32,124 nt of DNA, from NCBI GenBank assembly GCA_902629935.1, contig CACOSU010000011.1, positions 1 to 32,124 of the forward strand, read 5' to 3'. Of this stretch, positions 9,306 to 16,434 are shown in pieces. This DNA comes from an uncultured Pelagibacteraceae bacterium (GTDB lineage Bacteria; Pseudomonadota; Alphaproteobacteria; Pelagibacterales; Pelagibacteraceae). The translations under genes and the position numbers were made by a program. Under the pieces are notes generated by a model. That model ran no database searches, was not told the DNA's origin, and saw nothing but the letters and a program-made list of their open reading frames with translations. Position 1 is the first letter of the stretch. Every line of letters starts with the position of its first letter.

Positions 9306-10091
9306 TTAGCTAATATTTTTTGGATCTGGCATCCCAACTTTATTATACCCAGCATCTACATAGTGAATTTCACCAGTAACACCGTTTGCTAGGTCGCTTA
9401 ACAGATATAACGCAGAATTTCCAACATCATGGATATCTACATTTCTCTTTAGGAAAGAATGGTCTTCATTCCATTTATATAAGAATTTTGCGTCTCCAAT
9501 TGCAGAGGCAGCCAATGTCTTGATAGGTCCTGCACTAATAGCATTTACTCTCATACCTTTCGCTCCTAAATCTCTTGCAAGATACTTAACACTTGCTTCA
9601 AGAGCTGATTTACAAACGCCCATTACATTATAATTTGGAATTGCTTTAGTAGACTCATAAGTTAAAGTTAACAAACTTCCACCTTGTTTCATTACATTTG
9701 AAGCTTCTTTTGCTACTTCAGTAAATGAAAAGCACGAGATTAACATACTTCTTAAAAAGTTTTCTCTAGTCGTATTTAAATATTCACCTGATAACTCTGA
9801 TTTATCAGAGAAAGCAACTGCATGAACTACAAAATCAATTTCACCCCATTTAGATTTTATATCTTTAAATAATTTTACAACTTCTTCTTTTTTTTCAACA
9901 TCACAACTAAATGTCACTTTTGAATTTAATTTTTCTGCTAAAGGAACTACTCTTTTTTTTAAAGCATCACCCAAATAAGTAAATGCTAGTTCAGCTCCTG
10001 ATTCAGCAAGTTTTTGAGATATACCCCAGGCAATAGATCTTTCATTAGCGACACCCATGATTAATCCTTTTTTACCTTTCATTAAACTCAT
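9306..10091 (-). CDS. fabI: Enoyl-[acyl-carrier-protein] reductase (NADH)
   Basis: Last reductive step of each round of fatty-acid elongation (type II FAS, cytosol). The 261-residue short-chain dehydrogenase-like protein shows the FabI-specific cofactor loop MGVANERSIAWGI (12-24) and catalytic residues Tyr145, Tyr154 and Lys161 in YESTKA...YNVMGVCK. It is the third gene of fabA-fabB-fabI and starts 3 bases after fabB ends. Met4 is an alternative start. The same gene trio next to irr is known in rhizobia. Confidence 0.96.
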   Translation of the reverse strand: MSLMKGKKGLIMGVANERSIAWGISQKLAESGAELAFTYLGDALKKRVVPLAEKLNSKVTFSCDVEKKEEVVKLFKDIKSKWGEIDFVVHAVAFSDKSELSGEYLNTTRENFLRSMLISCFSFTEVAKEASNVMKQGGSLLTLTYESTKAIPNYNVMGVCKSALEASVKYLARDLGAKGMRVNAISAGPIKTLAASAIGDAKFLYKWNEDHSFLKRNVDIHDVGNSALYLLSDLANGVTGEIHYVDAGYNKVGMPDPKNIS

Positions 10092-10094
10092 AAA

Positions 10095-11306
10095 TTAAAC
10101 CTTTTCAAAAATTAAAGCTGCATTAGTTCCACCAAAACCAAAACTATTTGACATTACTGTATTTAAAGTTGCTCCCGTTTCAGTTTTTGAAACTATAGGA
10201 AATTTTTTAGCATCATCATCCATATCTGTAATATTTGCTGATCCTGTTATAAAATTATTTTTCATCATTATTAAACAATAGATGGCTTCATGTACTGAAG
10301 CTGCTCCCAAAGGATGACCTGATAAAGATTTTGTTGAACTTATTTTTGGGATTTCATCTCCAAAAGTTTCTTTAATAGCATTAAGTTCAGTTATATCTCC
10401 AACTGGAGTAGATGTTCCGTGGGTATTAATGTAATCAATTTTATTTTTAGCAGTTGTCATCGCCATTTTCATACATCTAACAGCACCTTCGCCAGATGGG
10501 GCTACCATATCGTACCCATCTGAAGTTGCTCCATAACCTGTTAATTCTGCGTATATTTTAGCCCCCCTTGATTTAGCATGTTCGTAATCCTCAAGCACTA
10601 AAACACCTGCTCCACCTGCAATTACAAATCCATCTCTTGTTTTGTCATATGCTCTTGATGCAGATTGTGGAGTATCATTATATTTTGAAGATAAGGCAGT
10701 CATAGCGTCAAACATCGCAGTCATCGCCCAATGAATCTCCTCACTTCCACCAGCAAAAACTATATCCTGTTTGCCCATTTGAATTAATTCCATAGAATTT
10801 CCAATACAGTGTCCACTGGTTGCACATGCAGAACTCATGGTATAATTCGTCCCTTTAATTTTAAAAGGGACAGCAAGTGTTGCAGAAGCTGTGCTCGCCA
10901 TAGTTCTTGGAACAATAAAAGGTCCCATAAGTTTTGGAGTTTTAGCTCTTGTTTTGTCTGCGGCTAGAATTACGTTTTCTATAGAGGGTCCTCCTGAACC
11001 CATTATAATACCAGTTTTGATGTTACTTACCTCATTTTCTTCCAATCCAGAATCTTCAATAGCTTCTTTCATTGCCACATAATTATAAGCTGAGCCTGAA
11101 CCCATAAATCTAATTGTCTTTCTGTCGATGTGATCTTCAAGCTTAATATTTGGTTTTCCATGAATATGACTTTTTAAATTATGCTCTTTATATTCCTTTG
11201 CGAAAGAGATTCCTGATTTTGAATGTAATAATGATTGATGAACTTCTTTCTGATTATTTCCCAAGCAAGAAACCACTCCTAATCCTGTAATAACTACTCT
11301 TCTCAT
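10095..11306 (-). CDS. fabB: Beta-ketoacyl-ACP synthase I
   Basis: Condensing enzyme of fatty-acid synthesis; next to FabA it supports the unsaturated branch. The 403-residue thiolase-fold protein has the Cys-His-His triad: Cys161 (SSACATSGH), His296 ([11 protein letters not shown]) and His331 ([10 protein letters not shown]), plus Lys326. The FabB rather than FabF assignment rests mainly on coupling to fabA. Its ATG shares a base with the fabA stop (TAATG), so the pair is likely translationally coupled. Confidence 0.94.
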   Translation of the reverse strand: MRRVVITGLGVVSCLGNNQKEVHQSLLHSKSGISFAKEYKEHNLKSHIHGKPNIKLEDHIDRKTIRFMGSGSAYNYVAMKEAIEDSGLEENEVSNIKTGIIMGSGGPSIENVILAADKTRAKTPKLMGPFIVPRTMASTASATLAVPFKIKGTNYTMSSACATSGHCIGNSMELIQMGKQDIVFAGGSEEIHWAMTAMFDAMTALSSKYNDTPQSASRAYDKTRDGFVIAGGAGVLVLEDYEHAKSRGAKIYAELTGYGATSDGYDMVAPSGEGAVRCMKMAMTTAKNKIDYINTHGTSTPVGDITELNAIKETFGDEIPKISSTKSLSGHPLGAASVHEAIYCLIMMKNNFITGSANITDMDDDAKKFPIVSKTETGATLNTVMSNSFGFGGTNAALIFEKV

Positions 11307-11806
11307 TATTTAAATAATCCTACTTTTAAATTTTCTGCTGAATATATTTTTTTATTATCTGCAAGAACCATTCCATTTGCAAGCCCAACGGTTGTTCCTC
11401 CAGGAGACATAATTTTTTTCATATCTATTTCATATCTTACATTTTTCACACTTTGTAAAACTTCGCCTGTAAATTTTACTGTACCTACTCCTAAAGCTCG
11501 ACCTTTTCCTGGATTCCCAAGCCAACCAAGAAAAAATCCTACTAGTTGCCACATTGCATCTAAACCTAAGCATCCTGGCATAACTGGATCTTGTTTAAAA
11601 TGACAGTCAAAAAACCAAAGATCATTTTTAATATCCAATTCAGCCTTCAAAGAGCCTTTATTAAACGCTCCATTATTTTCATTTATTTCTGTTATTCTGT
11701 CAAACATTAGCATTGGTGGTAGGGGTAATTTAGCATTTCCAGGACCAAACAGCTCCCCATTTCCACATGTTATTAGATCATCATAAGAGTATGAGTTTTT
11801 TTTCAT
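11306..11806 (-). CDS. fabA: 3-hydroxydecanoyl-ACP dehydratase/isomerase
   Basis: Dehydrates 3-hydroxydecanoyl-ACP and isomerises trans-2 to cis-3-decenoyl-ACP, the entry point to anaerobic-type unsaturated fatty-acid synthesis. The 166-residue hot-dog-fold protein carries His69 ([14 protein letters not shown]) and Asp83 ([11 protein letters not shown]), matching the family catalytic pair. An AGGGAG Shine-Dalgarno (complement of 11815-11820) lies 8 bases before the ATG. It is the first gene of the fab operon, divergent from irr across only 72 bases, so its promoter probably lies in the region bearing the Irr-type box. Confidence 0.96.
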   Translation of the reverse strand: MKKNSYSYDDLITCGNGELFGPGNAKLPLPPMLMFDRITEINENNGAFNKGSLKAELDIKNDLWFFDCHFKQDPVMPGCLGLDAMWQLVGFFLGWLGNPGKGRALGVGTVKFTGEVLQSVKNVRYEIDMKKIMSPGGTTVGLANGMVLADNKKIYSAENLKVGLFK

Positions 11807-11841
11807 AATTTGAGCTCCCTTATTACTTGATTTAAGGCAAT

Positions 11842-11847
11842 TATAAT
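11842..11847 (+). promoter_or_regulatory. Candidate -10 element of irr
   Basis: A perfect TATAAT lies 31 bases before the irr ATG. No good -35 hexamer is present at 16-18 bases upstream (best TTATTA at 11820-11825, 16-base spacing). A start near 11854 would place the operator at 11858-11874 just downstream of +1, a position suited to repression. The match could be coincidental in AT-rich DNA. Confidence 0.4.
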
Positions 11848-11857
11848 ATAGAAATAG

Positions 11858-11874
11858 TTTAGAATAATTATAAT
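11858..11874. promoter_or_regulatory. Irr/PerR-type operator upstream of irr
   Basis: TTTAGAATAATTATAAT is an imperfect palindrome. Its 15-base core TTAGAATAATTATAA differs at one position from the PerR box TTATAATnATTATAA, and its left half is identical to the Irr iron-control-element half site TTTAGAA (both consensus forms from memory). It ends 4 bases before the irr ATG, which suggests autoregulation, and it lies in the shared irr/fabA spacer. Almost the same 17-mer lies on the katG promoter. Confidence 0.65.
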
Positions 11875-11878
11875 TAAC

Positions 11879-12289
11879 ATGTCAATTTTAAACAAATATA
11901 TCATAAAATTGAGAAATTCCGGTTTAAGACCCACAAAACAGAGAATAAAAATATGTGAAGTTTTGTTCGAAACAGATAAAACTTTTCATTTTACAATTAA
12001 CGATCTTACAAAAAAAATTCATTTACAAACGGATAAAAAAATATCAGTTGCTACAGTTTATAACACTGTTCATGCTTTTGAAAAAAAAGGTTATTTAAAA
12101 CAAATACCAATTAACTCAAGTCAGACATATTTTGATACAAATATAACTGCACACCATCATTTTTACGATATAAAAGCTGGAAAGTTAATTGATCTTGACA
12201 ATAAAGATGTTGGACCAATCAATATTCAAAAATCAATTCCTGGTAAAAAAATAAAATCCGTTGAAGTTCTTGTTAAATTAGAAGATTAA
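11879..12289 (+). CDS. irr: Fur-superfamily regulator, Irr type
   Basis: DNA-binding regulator of the Fur/Irr/PerR superfamily. The 136-residue protein has the winged-helix domain ([16 protein letters not shown], then [19 protein letters not shown], residues 15-75) and the His motif AHHHFYD (HHH at 92-94). It lacks the two CxxC zinc motifs of classic Fur and PerR, having a single Cys26, which fits Irr. It also lacks the N-terminal Cys-Pro heme motif known from Bradyrhizobium Irr. Divergent placement from fabA-fabB-fabI is the conserved alphaproteobacterial irr location. There is no Shine-Dalgarno; an Irr/PerR-type box ends 4 bases before the ATG. katG follows 94 bases downstream with its own promoter. 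PerR-like peroxide sensing remains possible. Confidence 0.85.
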   Translation: MSILNKYIIKLRNSGLRPTKQRIKICEVLFETDKTFHFTINDLTKKIHLQTDKKISVATVYNTVHAFEKKGYLKQIPINSSQTYFDTNITAHHHFYDIKAGKLIDLDNKDVGPINIQKSIPGKKIKSVEVLVKLED

Positions 12290-12319
12290 TAAACATACAT
12301 TAAAATCATTCTAATCTAT

Positions 12320-12348
12320 TTGACATTCCTTTTTAGAATTATTATAAA
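12320..12348 (+). promoter_or_regulatory. katG sigma70 promoter
   Basis: A consensus -35 TTGACA (12320-12325) is followed after exactly 17 bases by TATAAA (12343-12348, one mismatch to TATAAT). This is the best promoter match I found in the window. The predicted start is near 12355, giving a leader of about 30 bases with a good AAGGAG ribosome binding site at 12374-12379. The promoter is overlaid by the operator at 12332-12348, so strong but repressible transcription is expected. Confidence 0.8.
12332..12348. promoter_or_regulatory. Irr/PerR-type operator on the katG promoter
   Basis: TTTAGAATTATTATAAA covers the spacer and the whole -10 hexamer of the katG promoter. The core TTAGAATTATTATAA differs at one position from the PerR box TTATAATnATTATAA, and the 17-mer differs at one specified position from an Irr iron-control-element consensus TTTAGAAYNRTTCYAAA (both from memory). 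Binding here would block RNA polymerase. It is nearly the same as the operator before irr (11858-11874). Confidence 0.7.
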
Positions 12349-12355
12349 CTAGATG

Positions 12356-12372
12356 TCTAGAATAATTATTTA
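12356..12372. promoter_or_regulatory. Second, weaker Irr/PerR-like half-site region in the katG leader
   Basis: TCTAGAATAATTATTTA shares TAGAATAATTAT with the operator before irr and lies 24 bases downstream of the first katG box. It matches 11 of 14 specified positions of the PerR box. It spans the predicted transcription start and reaches almost to the Shine-Dalgarno. It could be a second repressor site for cooperative binding. Confidence 0.45.
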
Positions 12373-12383
12373 AAAGGAGAAAA

Positions 12384-14621
12384 ATGAGTACTGAAAACTT
12401 TAAATCAAAATCTTTTAAGTCAAGTGAGCTAAGTAAATGTCCATTTACTGGAGCTGGTACTCCAGCCAAATTTACTGCAGGAAGAGGTCAAACAGCCAGA
12501 GATTTCTGGCCTAATAGTTTGAATTTAAAAATTCTTAGTCAGCATTCAAGTTTAACAAATCCTATGGATAAAAGTTTTAAGTACTCAAAAGAATTTAAAA
12601 AATTAAATTTTAAGTCACTTAAGAAAGATTTAAAAAAATTAATGACCAACTCTCAAGAGTGGTGGCCTGCGGATTATGGTCATTATGGACCATTATTTAT
12701 AAGATTAGCTTGGCATGCAGCAGGAACTTATAGAACGGGTGATGGAAGAGGTGGAGCTGGAACTGGAAATCAAAGATTTGCACCACTCAACTCATGGCCA
12801 GATAATGTTAATTTAGATAAGGCCAGACTTCTTTTATGGCCAATCAAAAAAAAATATGGAAAAAAAATATCTTGGGCAGATTTGTATATTTTAGTAGGAA
12901 ATGTAGCTCTAGAATCAATGGGCTTTAAAACTTTTGGATTCGGTGCTGGCAGAACAGATATTTGGGAGCCAGAGGATGATATTTATTGGGGTTCAGAAAA
13001 AGAGATGCTAGCTGTAAATAGATATAGTGGAAAAAGAGACTTAGAACAGCCTTTAGGAGCATCACACATGGGTCTAATTTATGTAAACCCACAAGGTCCT
13101 GATGCAAACCCAGATCCAAAACTTGCAGCTCATGATATTAGAGAAACTTTTGGTAGAATGGCTATGAATGATTACGAAACGGCTGCCCTAGTAGCTGGTG
13201 GACATACTTTTGGTAAATCACATGGTGCAGCTTCAGAAGATTTTAAAGGTCCTGATCCTGAAGGTTCAAAAATTCAAGATCAATCAACTGGTTGGAATAG
13301 CAGTTATAAATCAGGTAAAGGTGTTGACACTATTAGCAGTGGTATTGAGGGTGCCTGGACTCAAAACCCAACTAAATGGGATATGGGATATTTAGATTGT
13401 TTATACGATCATGAATGGGAGCTTACAAAAAGTCCTGCAGGCGCACATCAATGGACACCAAAGAAAAACGGACAAAAAATTAAAATGGTCCCTGATGCCC
13501 ATAATAAAGATGTGTTTCATCCTCCAATGATGCAGACAACAGACATTTCGATGAAAGTAGATCCAAGTTATGGACCGATAACAAAACATTTTCACGAAAA
13601 TCCAAAAGAATTTCATGATGCTTTTGCAAGAGCATGGTTTAAGTTGACTCATAGAGATATGGGGCCAAGAGTGTGTTATTTAGGAAGTGAAGTGCCTAAA
13701 GAGCAATTAATATGGCAAGATCCAATTGATAAACCAAATTATAAATTAAAATCAACAGACATAAAAAATTTAAAAAATATAATTTCAAAATCTAAAATAT
13801 CTATCTCAGACTTAGTTTCTACTGCATGGGCTTCAGCTTCAACTTTTAGAGGTTCGGATAAAAGAGGTGGTGCTAACGGTGCTAGAATTATGCTAGAGCC
13901 TCAAAAAAATTGGAAAGTAAATAATCCTAAAAAACTTAAAAAAATTTTAAAAACTTTAAGTAAAATTAAAAATAAATTTGATAATAAGAAAAAGAGTATA
14001 TCAATGGCTGATTTAATTGTATTAGCTGGCAATGTTGGCATTGAGATGGCAGCAAAAAAGGCTGGCCATAAAGTAAATGTTCCATTTTCTCCAGGACGGG
14101 GCGATGCAAGACAGGATCAGACAGAAATTCATTCATTTAATTTATTAGAGCCTCAAGCTGACGGTTTTAGAAATTATTTAAATGGAGGTGCTTCAATTGT
14201 ATCTGCAGAAGAAAAATTGTTAGACAAGGCTCAATTAATGGGGCTGTCTGCACCAGAAATGACTGTGCTTATAGGTGGAATGCGTGTCCTAGATACTAAT
14301 TATGATAATTCTAAAAGTGGTGTTTTCACAAAAAAACCTGGAGTACTTACAAACGATTACTTTGTAAACTTGTTAGATATGAATACTACTTGGAAGGAAG
14401 TTGATAGCTCTGAACAAACATTTATTGGTAAAGATAGAAAAACTGGAAAAAATAAATGGAAAGCAACAAGAGTAGATCTTATTTTTGGCTCAAATTCTCA
14501 ACTGAGGGCCTTAGCAGAAGTTTATGCCTATGAGGATTCAAAATCTAAATTTGTTAAGGACTTTATTTCTGCATGGGTCAAAGTTATGAATTCAGACAGA
14601 TTTGATTTGAAGTTAAACTAA
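12384..14621 (+). CDS. katG: Bifunctional catalase-peroxidase
   Basis: Heme enzyme that removes hydrogen peroxide. The 745-residue protein is full length with both the active N-terminal and the degenerate C-terminal peroxidase-like domains. Distal residues Arg107, Trp110 and His111 ([11 protein letters not shown]), proximal heme ligand His274 ([10 protein letters not shown]), and the Trp110-Tyr233-Met261 residues that form the covalent adduct needed for catalase activity are all present. There is no signal peptide, so it should be cytosolic. AAGGAG lies 5 bases before the ATG. A near-consensus promoter with an Irr/PerR-type operator precedes it, and a 2OG-oxygenase-like gene follows after 26 bases. 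Codon use looks like the neighbours, so recent transfer is not evident. Confidence 0.98.
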   Translation: MSTENFKSKSFKSSELSKCPFTGAGTPAKFTAGRGQTARDFWPNSLNLKILSQHSSLTNPMDKSFKYSKEFKKLNFKSLKKDLKKLMTNSQEWWPADYGHYGPLFIRLAWHAAGTYRTGDGRGGAGTGNQRFAPLNSWPDNVNLDKARLLLWPIKKKYGKKISWADLYILVGNVALESMGFKTFGFGAGRTDIWEPEDDIYWGSEKEMLAVNRYSGKRDLEQPLGASHMGLIYVNPQGPDANPDPKLAAHDIRETFGRMAMNDYETAALVAGGHTFGKSHGAASEDFKGPDPEGSKIQDQSTGWNSSYKSGKGVDTISSGIEGAWTQNPTKWDMGYLDCLYDHEWELTKSPAGAHQWTPKKNGQKIKMVPDAHNKDVFHPPMMQTTDISMKVDPSYGPITKHFHENPKEFHDAFARAWFKLTHRDMGPRVCYLGSEVPKEQLIWQDPIDKPNYKLKSTDIKNLKNIISKSKISISDLVSTAWASASTFRGSDKRGGANGARIMLEPQKNWKVNNPKKLKKILKTLSKIKNKFDNKKKSISMADLIVLAGNVGIEMAAKKAGHKVNVPFSPGRGDARQDQTEIHSFNLLEPQADGFRNYLNGGASIVSAEEKLLDKAQLMGLSAPEMTVLIGGMRVLDTNYDNSKSGVFTKKPGVLTNDYFVNLLDMNTTWKEVDSSEQTFIGKDRKTGKNKWKATRVDLIFGSNSQLRALAEVYAYEDSKSKFVKDFISAWVKVMNSDRFDLKLN

Positions 14622-14647
14622 TCTTTTTAAAAAGAAAGATATCAATA

Positions 14648-15247
14648 ATGACAACTGTAAGTTTTGAAGATTTTTACAAAGTCCCAGATTTAAATTTTAA
14701 TATTTCTAGATTAAGACAGGACTTACAAAAAATACTAGAGCAAAAAAAATTTAAATCACCTGGAGTAACACATTTTGGGGCAATACCTGTTAATCAAATT
14801 CCAAATGACGAAAATTCTGTTAAAGGCAATAATATTAGAGGAAAATATTGGACTATAGCAGATGATACAGGCAAAGAGGTAGCTCGAGATATTGATATAG
14901 ATGAAAGCAAATATACTCAATTAGTTCCTGAGTTTGAAAAAACTTATTTTAAAGAAGTTTTTGAGGCATTGAGTTCAAGATTTAAGCTTGGAAGAGTAAG
15001 GCTTTTACTAAAAGAACCTAGATCCACTTTAAGTTGGCATAAAGATCCTGAGTGTAGGTTGCATGTACCAATTATAACCAACAAAGGTTGTTCTATGGTT
15101 ATAGAAAATGTTGCTAAACATTTACCCGCAGATGGTAATGTTTGGATAACAAACAATACAAAATATCATAATTTTTTTAATGGTGGTGAGCAAGCCAGAA
15201 TTCATCTTGTTGCTTGCGTGCTTGAGAGCCCTTTTAATAAAAAATAA
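14648..15247 (+). CDS. Aspartyl/asparaginyl beta-hydroxylase-like 2OG-Fe(II) oxygenase
   Basis: Predicted Fe(II)/2-oxoglutarate-dependent oxygenase of the Asp/Asn beta-hydroxylase-like cupin fold; its substrate is unknown. In this 199-residue protein I see the HxD facial-triad pair His131 and Asp133 (LSWHKDPECRLHVPI), the distal His174 (NTKYHNFFN) and a 2-oxoglutarate-binding candidate Arg184 (EQARIHLVA), in the order and spacing of that family. The N-terminal about 100 residues are not recognised. There is no signal peptide or membrane segment. It starts 26 bases after katG without a promoter of its own, so it is probably cotranscribed under the same operator. A link to iron or peroxide stress is inference. 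No member-specific gene symbol can be given. Confidence 0.7.
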   Translation: MTTVSFEDFYKVPDLNFNISRLRQDLQKILEQKKFKSPGVTHFGAIPVNQIPNDENSVKGNNIRGKYWTIADDTGKEVARDIDIDESKYTQLVPEFEKTYFKEVFEALSSRFKLGRVRLLLKEPRSTLSWHKDPECRLHVPIITNKGCSMVIENVAKHLPADGNVWITNNTKYHNFFNGGEQARIHLVACVLESPFNKK

Positions 15248-15279
15248 TTTTTTTATCTCAATTCATTAAAAAAAATATT

Positions 15280-15294
15280 TGATAATGATTACTA
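15280..15294. promoter_or_regulatory. Fur-like box upstream of the DUF2061-like gene
   Basis: TGATAATGATTACTA matches 12 of the 14 specified positions of the Fur 7-1-7 box TGATAATnATTATCA (from memory). A possible promoter, TTGATA (15279-15284) then CATTAT after 16 bases, would be overlapped by it; an alternative -10 TATAAA is at 15344-15349. It lies 73 bases before the DUF2061-like start. It could also serve a Mur-type manganese regulator. Confidence 0.55.
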
Positions 15295-15367
15295 TTAGCA
15301 CATTATTTTTTTGCTATTTATTAAACAATCTTTAATGATCAATTATAAATAAATTAAAATTTTAATT

Positions 15368-15610
15368 ATGCAACTATCAATAAATGTTTTTAAATATTTA
15401 GAAAATCTCTACAAAGAAAATAGAGGATCAATATTAAGAACAATAGTTTATACAATTGGACATTTTGCAATTGCCATAACTGTTTTAATGCTAATTGCAG
15501 ACGTTGCTTTTATGATTGCTTTAACAGATGCTATTGTCGAACCAATTGCCAACTCTGTTTGGTATTTTATTTTAGATAAATGGTGGGCAAGTAAAGTAAA
15601 ATCTACATAA
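15368..15610 (+). CDS. DUF2061-like small membrane protein
   Basis: An 80-residue protein with two hydrophobic segments (about 26-50 and 52-70) after a short polar N terminus, ending in a Trp-rich, basic tail (YFILDKWWASKV). The pattern RTIVYTIGHFAIAITVLMLI, then an acidic Glu before WYFIL and the terminal WW, resembles DUF2061 membrane proteins; the biochemical role of that family is unknown to me. There is no Shine-Dalgarno before the ATG. A Fur-like box stands upstream, and two more lie between it and the following Cys-rich gene, so it may be metal-responsive; that is inference. Confidence 0.65.
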   Translation: MQLSINVFKYLENLYKENRGSILRTIVYTIGHFAIAITVLMLIADVAFMIALTDAIVEPIANSVWYFILDKWWASKVKST

Positions 15611-15668
15611 GAAAAAAATTAAAATTTAAAAAGATCTTAATTAAAAAAATCTTATTAATTTAAGCGAG

Positions 15669-15683
15669 TGATAATCATTCGCA
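15669..15683. promoter_or_regulatory. Fur-like box 1 upstream of the Cys-rich gene
   Basis: TGATAATCATTCGCA matches 12 of the 14 specified positions of the Fur 7-1-7 box. The wider 19-mer GCGAGTGATAATCATTCGC (15664-15682) is an inverted repeat with 8 of 9 position pairs complementary. It lies exactly 30 bases before a second copy. Confidence 0.6.
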
Positions 15684-15698
15684 AAAAAAATATGTGAA

Positions 15699-15713
15699 TA
15701 GTAATCATTCTCA
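15699..15713. promoter_or_regulatory. Fur-like box 2 upstream of the Cys-rich gene
   Basis: TAGTAATCATTCTCA matches 11 of the 14 specified positions of the Fur 7-1-7 box and shares TAATCATTC with box 1. The 30-base centre-to-centre distance is close to three helical turns, so both would face the same side of the DNA. It lies 45 bases before the ATG of the 59-residue gene. I could not place a convincing -35/-10 pair here. Confidence 0.5.
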
Positions 15714-15758
15714 ATATTTTTTATTGAATTAACTTTTTTTATATTTCATTCTATTAGC

Positions 15759-15938
15759 ATGCAGATAGAAAATTATAGTTGCAAAAAATGTGGATTAACA
15801 ATTTCATCAACTTGTTCAAAGTGTGATAAAATTGTTGATATACAAGTTCTTGATGATGGTTGCATAGTCCAAAAAACAAAATGTTTAGACTGTGCTAATA
15901 CACCAGTAATTAAGGATGTTTGTGAACAAAAAAAATAG
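15759..15938 (+). CDS. Small Cys-rich putative metal-binding protein (59 residues)
   Basis: A short open frame, ATG at 15759 and TAG at 15936, giving a 59-residue product. It has eight cysteines: CxxC at 8/11, 19/22 and 42/45, plus Cys35 and Cys55, an arrangement typical of zinc-ribbon or other metal-knuckle proteins. It begins MQIENYSCKKCG. There is no signal peptide or membrane segment. There is no Shine-Dalgarno. Support for coding comes from the regular CxxC spacing, the fit to the space between its neighbours, and tandem Fur-like boxes just upstream. I do not recognise the family. It could bind zinc, or iron as in rubredoxin-like knuckles; metal storage or sensing is speculation. Confidence 0.7.
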   Translation: MQIENYSCKKCGLTISSTCSKCDKIVDIQVLDDGCIVQKTKCLDCANTPVIKDVCEQKK

Positions 15939-15978
15939 AAAGTTTTAATTAACTTAATGATGAATTGGTGGGTTTAAA

Positions 15979-16434
15979 TCAATTAAGACCCCATAAATTG
16001 TTGATTTTAACCCAACCCTCATACTCTTCAGCTATTATTTTACACCAAATATTTTCACATCTTTCTATTATTAGCATTCTGCCCTCTTTAATTTGTGCAA
16101 TTGGTTCTGCAAAAGATGTCGGTTTTTTGAATAATATTTTATCTTTAGTAGCTATAACTGAATTACTTTTTTTCAATTGAGAAATATGTATCCAACCACT
16201 ATTATTTTTAAAATCAATAATTCTTCTAAAATTTTCTTTTTTATCAATTTGTTTTAGAGGAAGGTTGATTTTTTTGTAAACATATTTGATATCCGACTCA
16301 AAGCTCGGTCCATATCGGACATTTACTTTATTTTTTTTAAGAGAGACAAATATTTCGTTAGCAAAAGAATTATGTATAAAAAAAAATAAAAAGAAAATTG
16401 TATAAATTTTTTTTGTTATTATTTGCATTTGCAC
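15979..16434 (-). CDS. Secreted bacterial SH3-domain protein
   Basis: A 151-residue protein with an N-terminal signal peptide (basic start, hydrophobic core 11-20, likely cleavage after SFA at residue 25), followed by two SH3-like repeats: VNVRYGPSFESDIKYV ... GWIHISQL and ILFKKPTSFAEPIAQI ... EGWVKINNLWG. Such domains bind cell-wall or other ligands in the periplasm; the actual partner is unknown. It is the last gene of the ubiE-to-SH3 operon. The ATG at 16434 overlaps the preceding moeB/thiF-like gene by 16 bases; Met3 (16428) is an alternative start. Confidence 0.8.
   Translation of the reverse strand: MQMQIITKKIYTIFFLFFFIHNSFANEIFVSLKKNKVNVRYGPSFESDIKYVYKKINLPLKQIDKKENFRRIIDFKNNSGWIHISQLKKSNSVIATKDKILFKKPTSFAEPIAQIKEGRMLIIERCENIWCKIIAEEYEGWVKINNLWGLN

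Noticed and set aside
12925-13652. Several 64-83 residue frames within katG
   Set aside because: All lie inside the intact katG frame on other frames and lack motifs or start signals.
15965-16180. Plus-strand 71-residue frame
   Set aside because: It is antisense to the SH3-domain gene, which has a signal peptide and domain repeats; the plus frame shows no such features.
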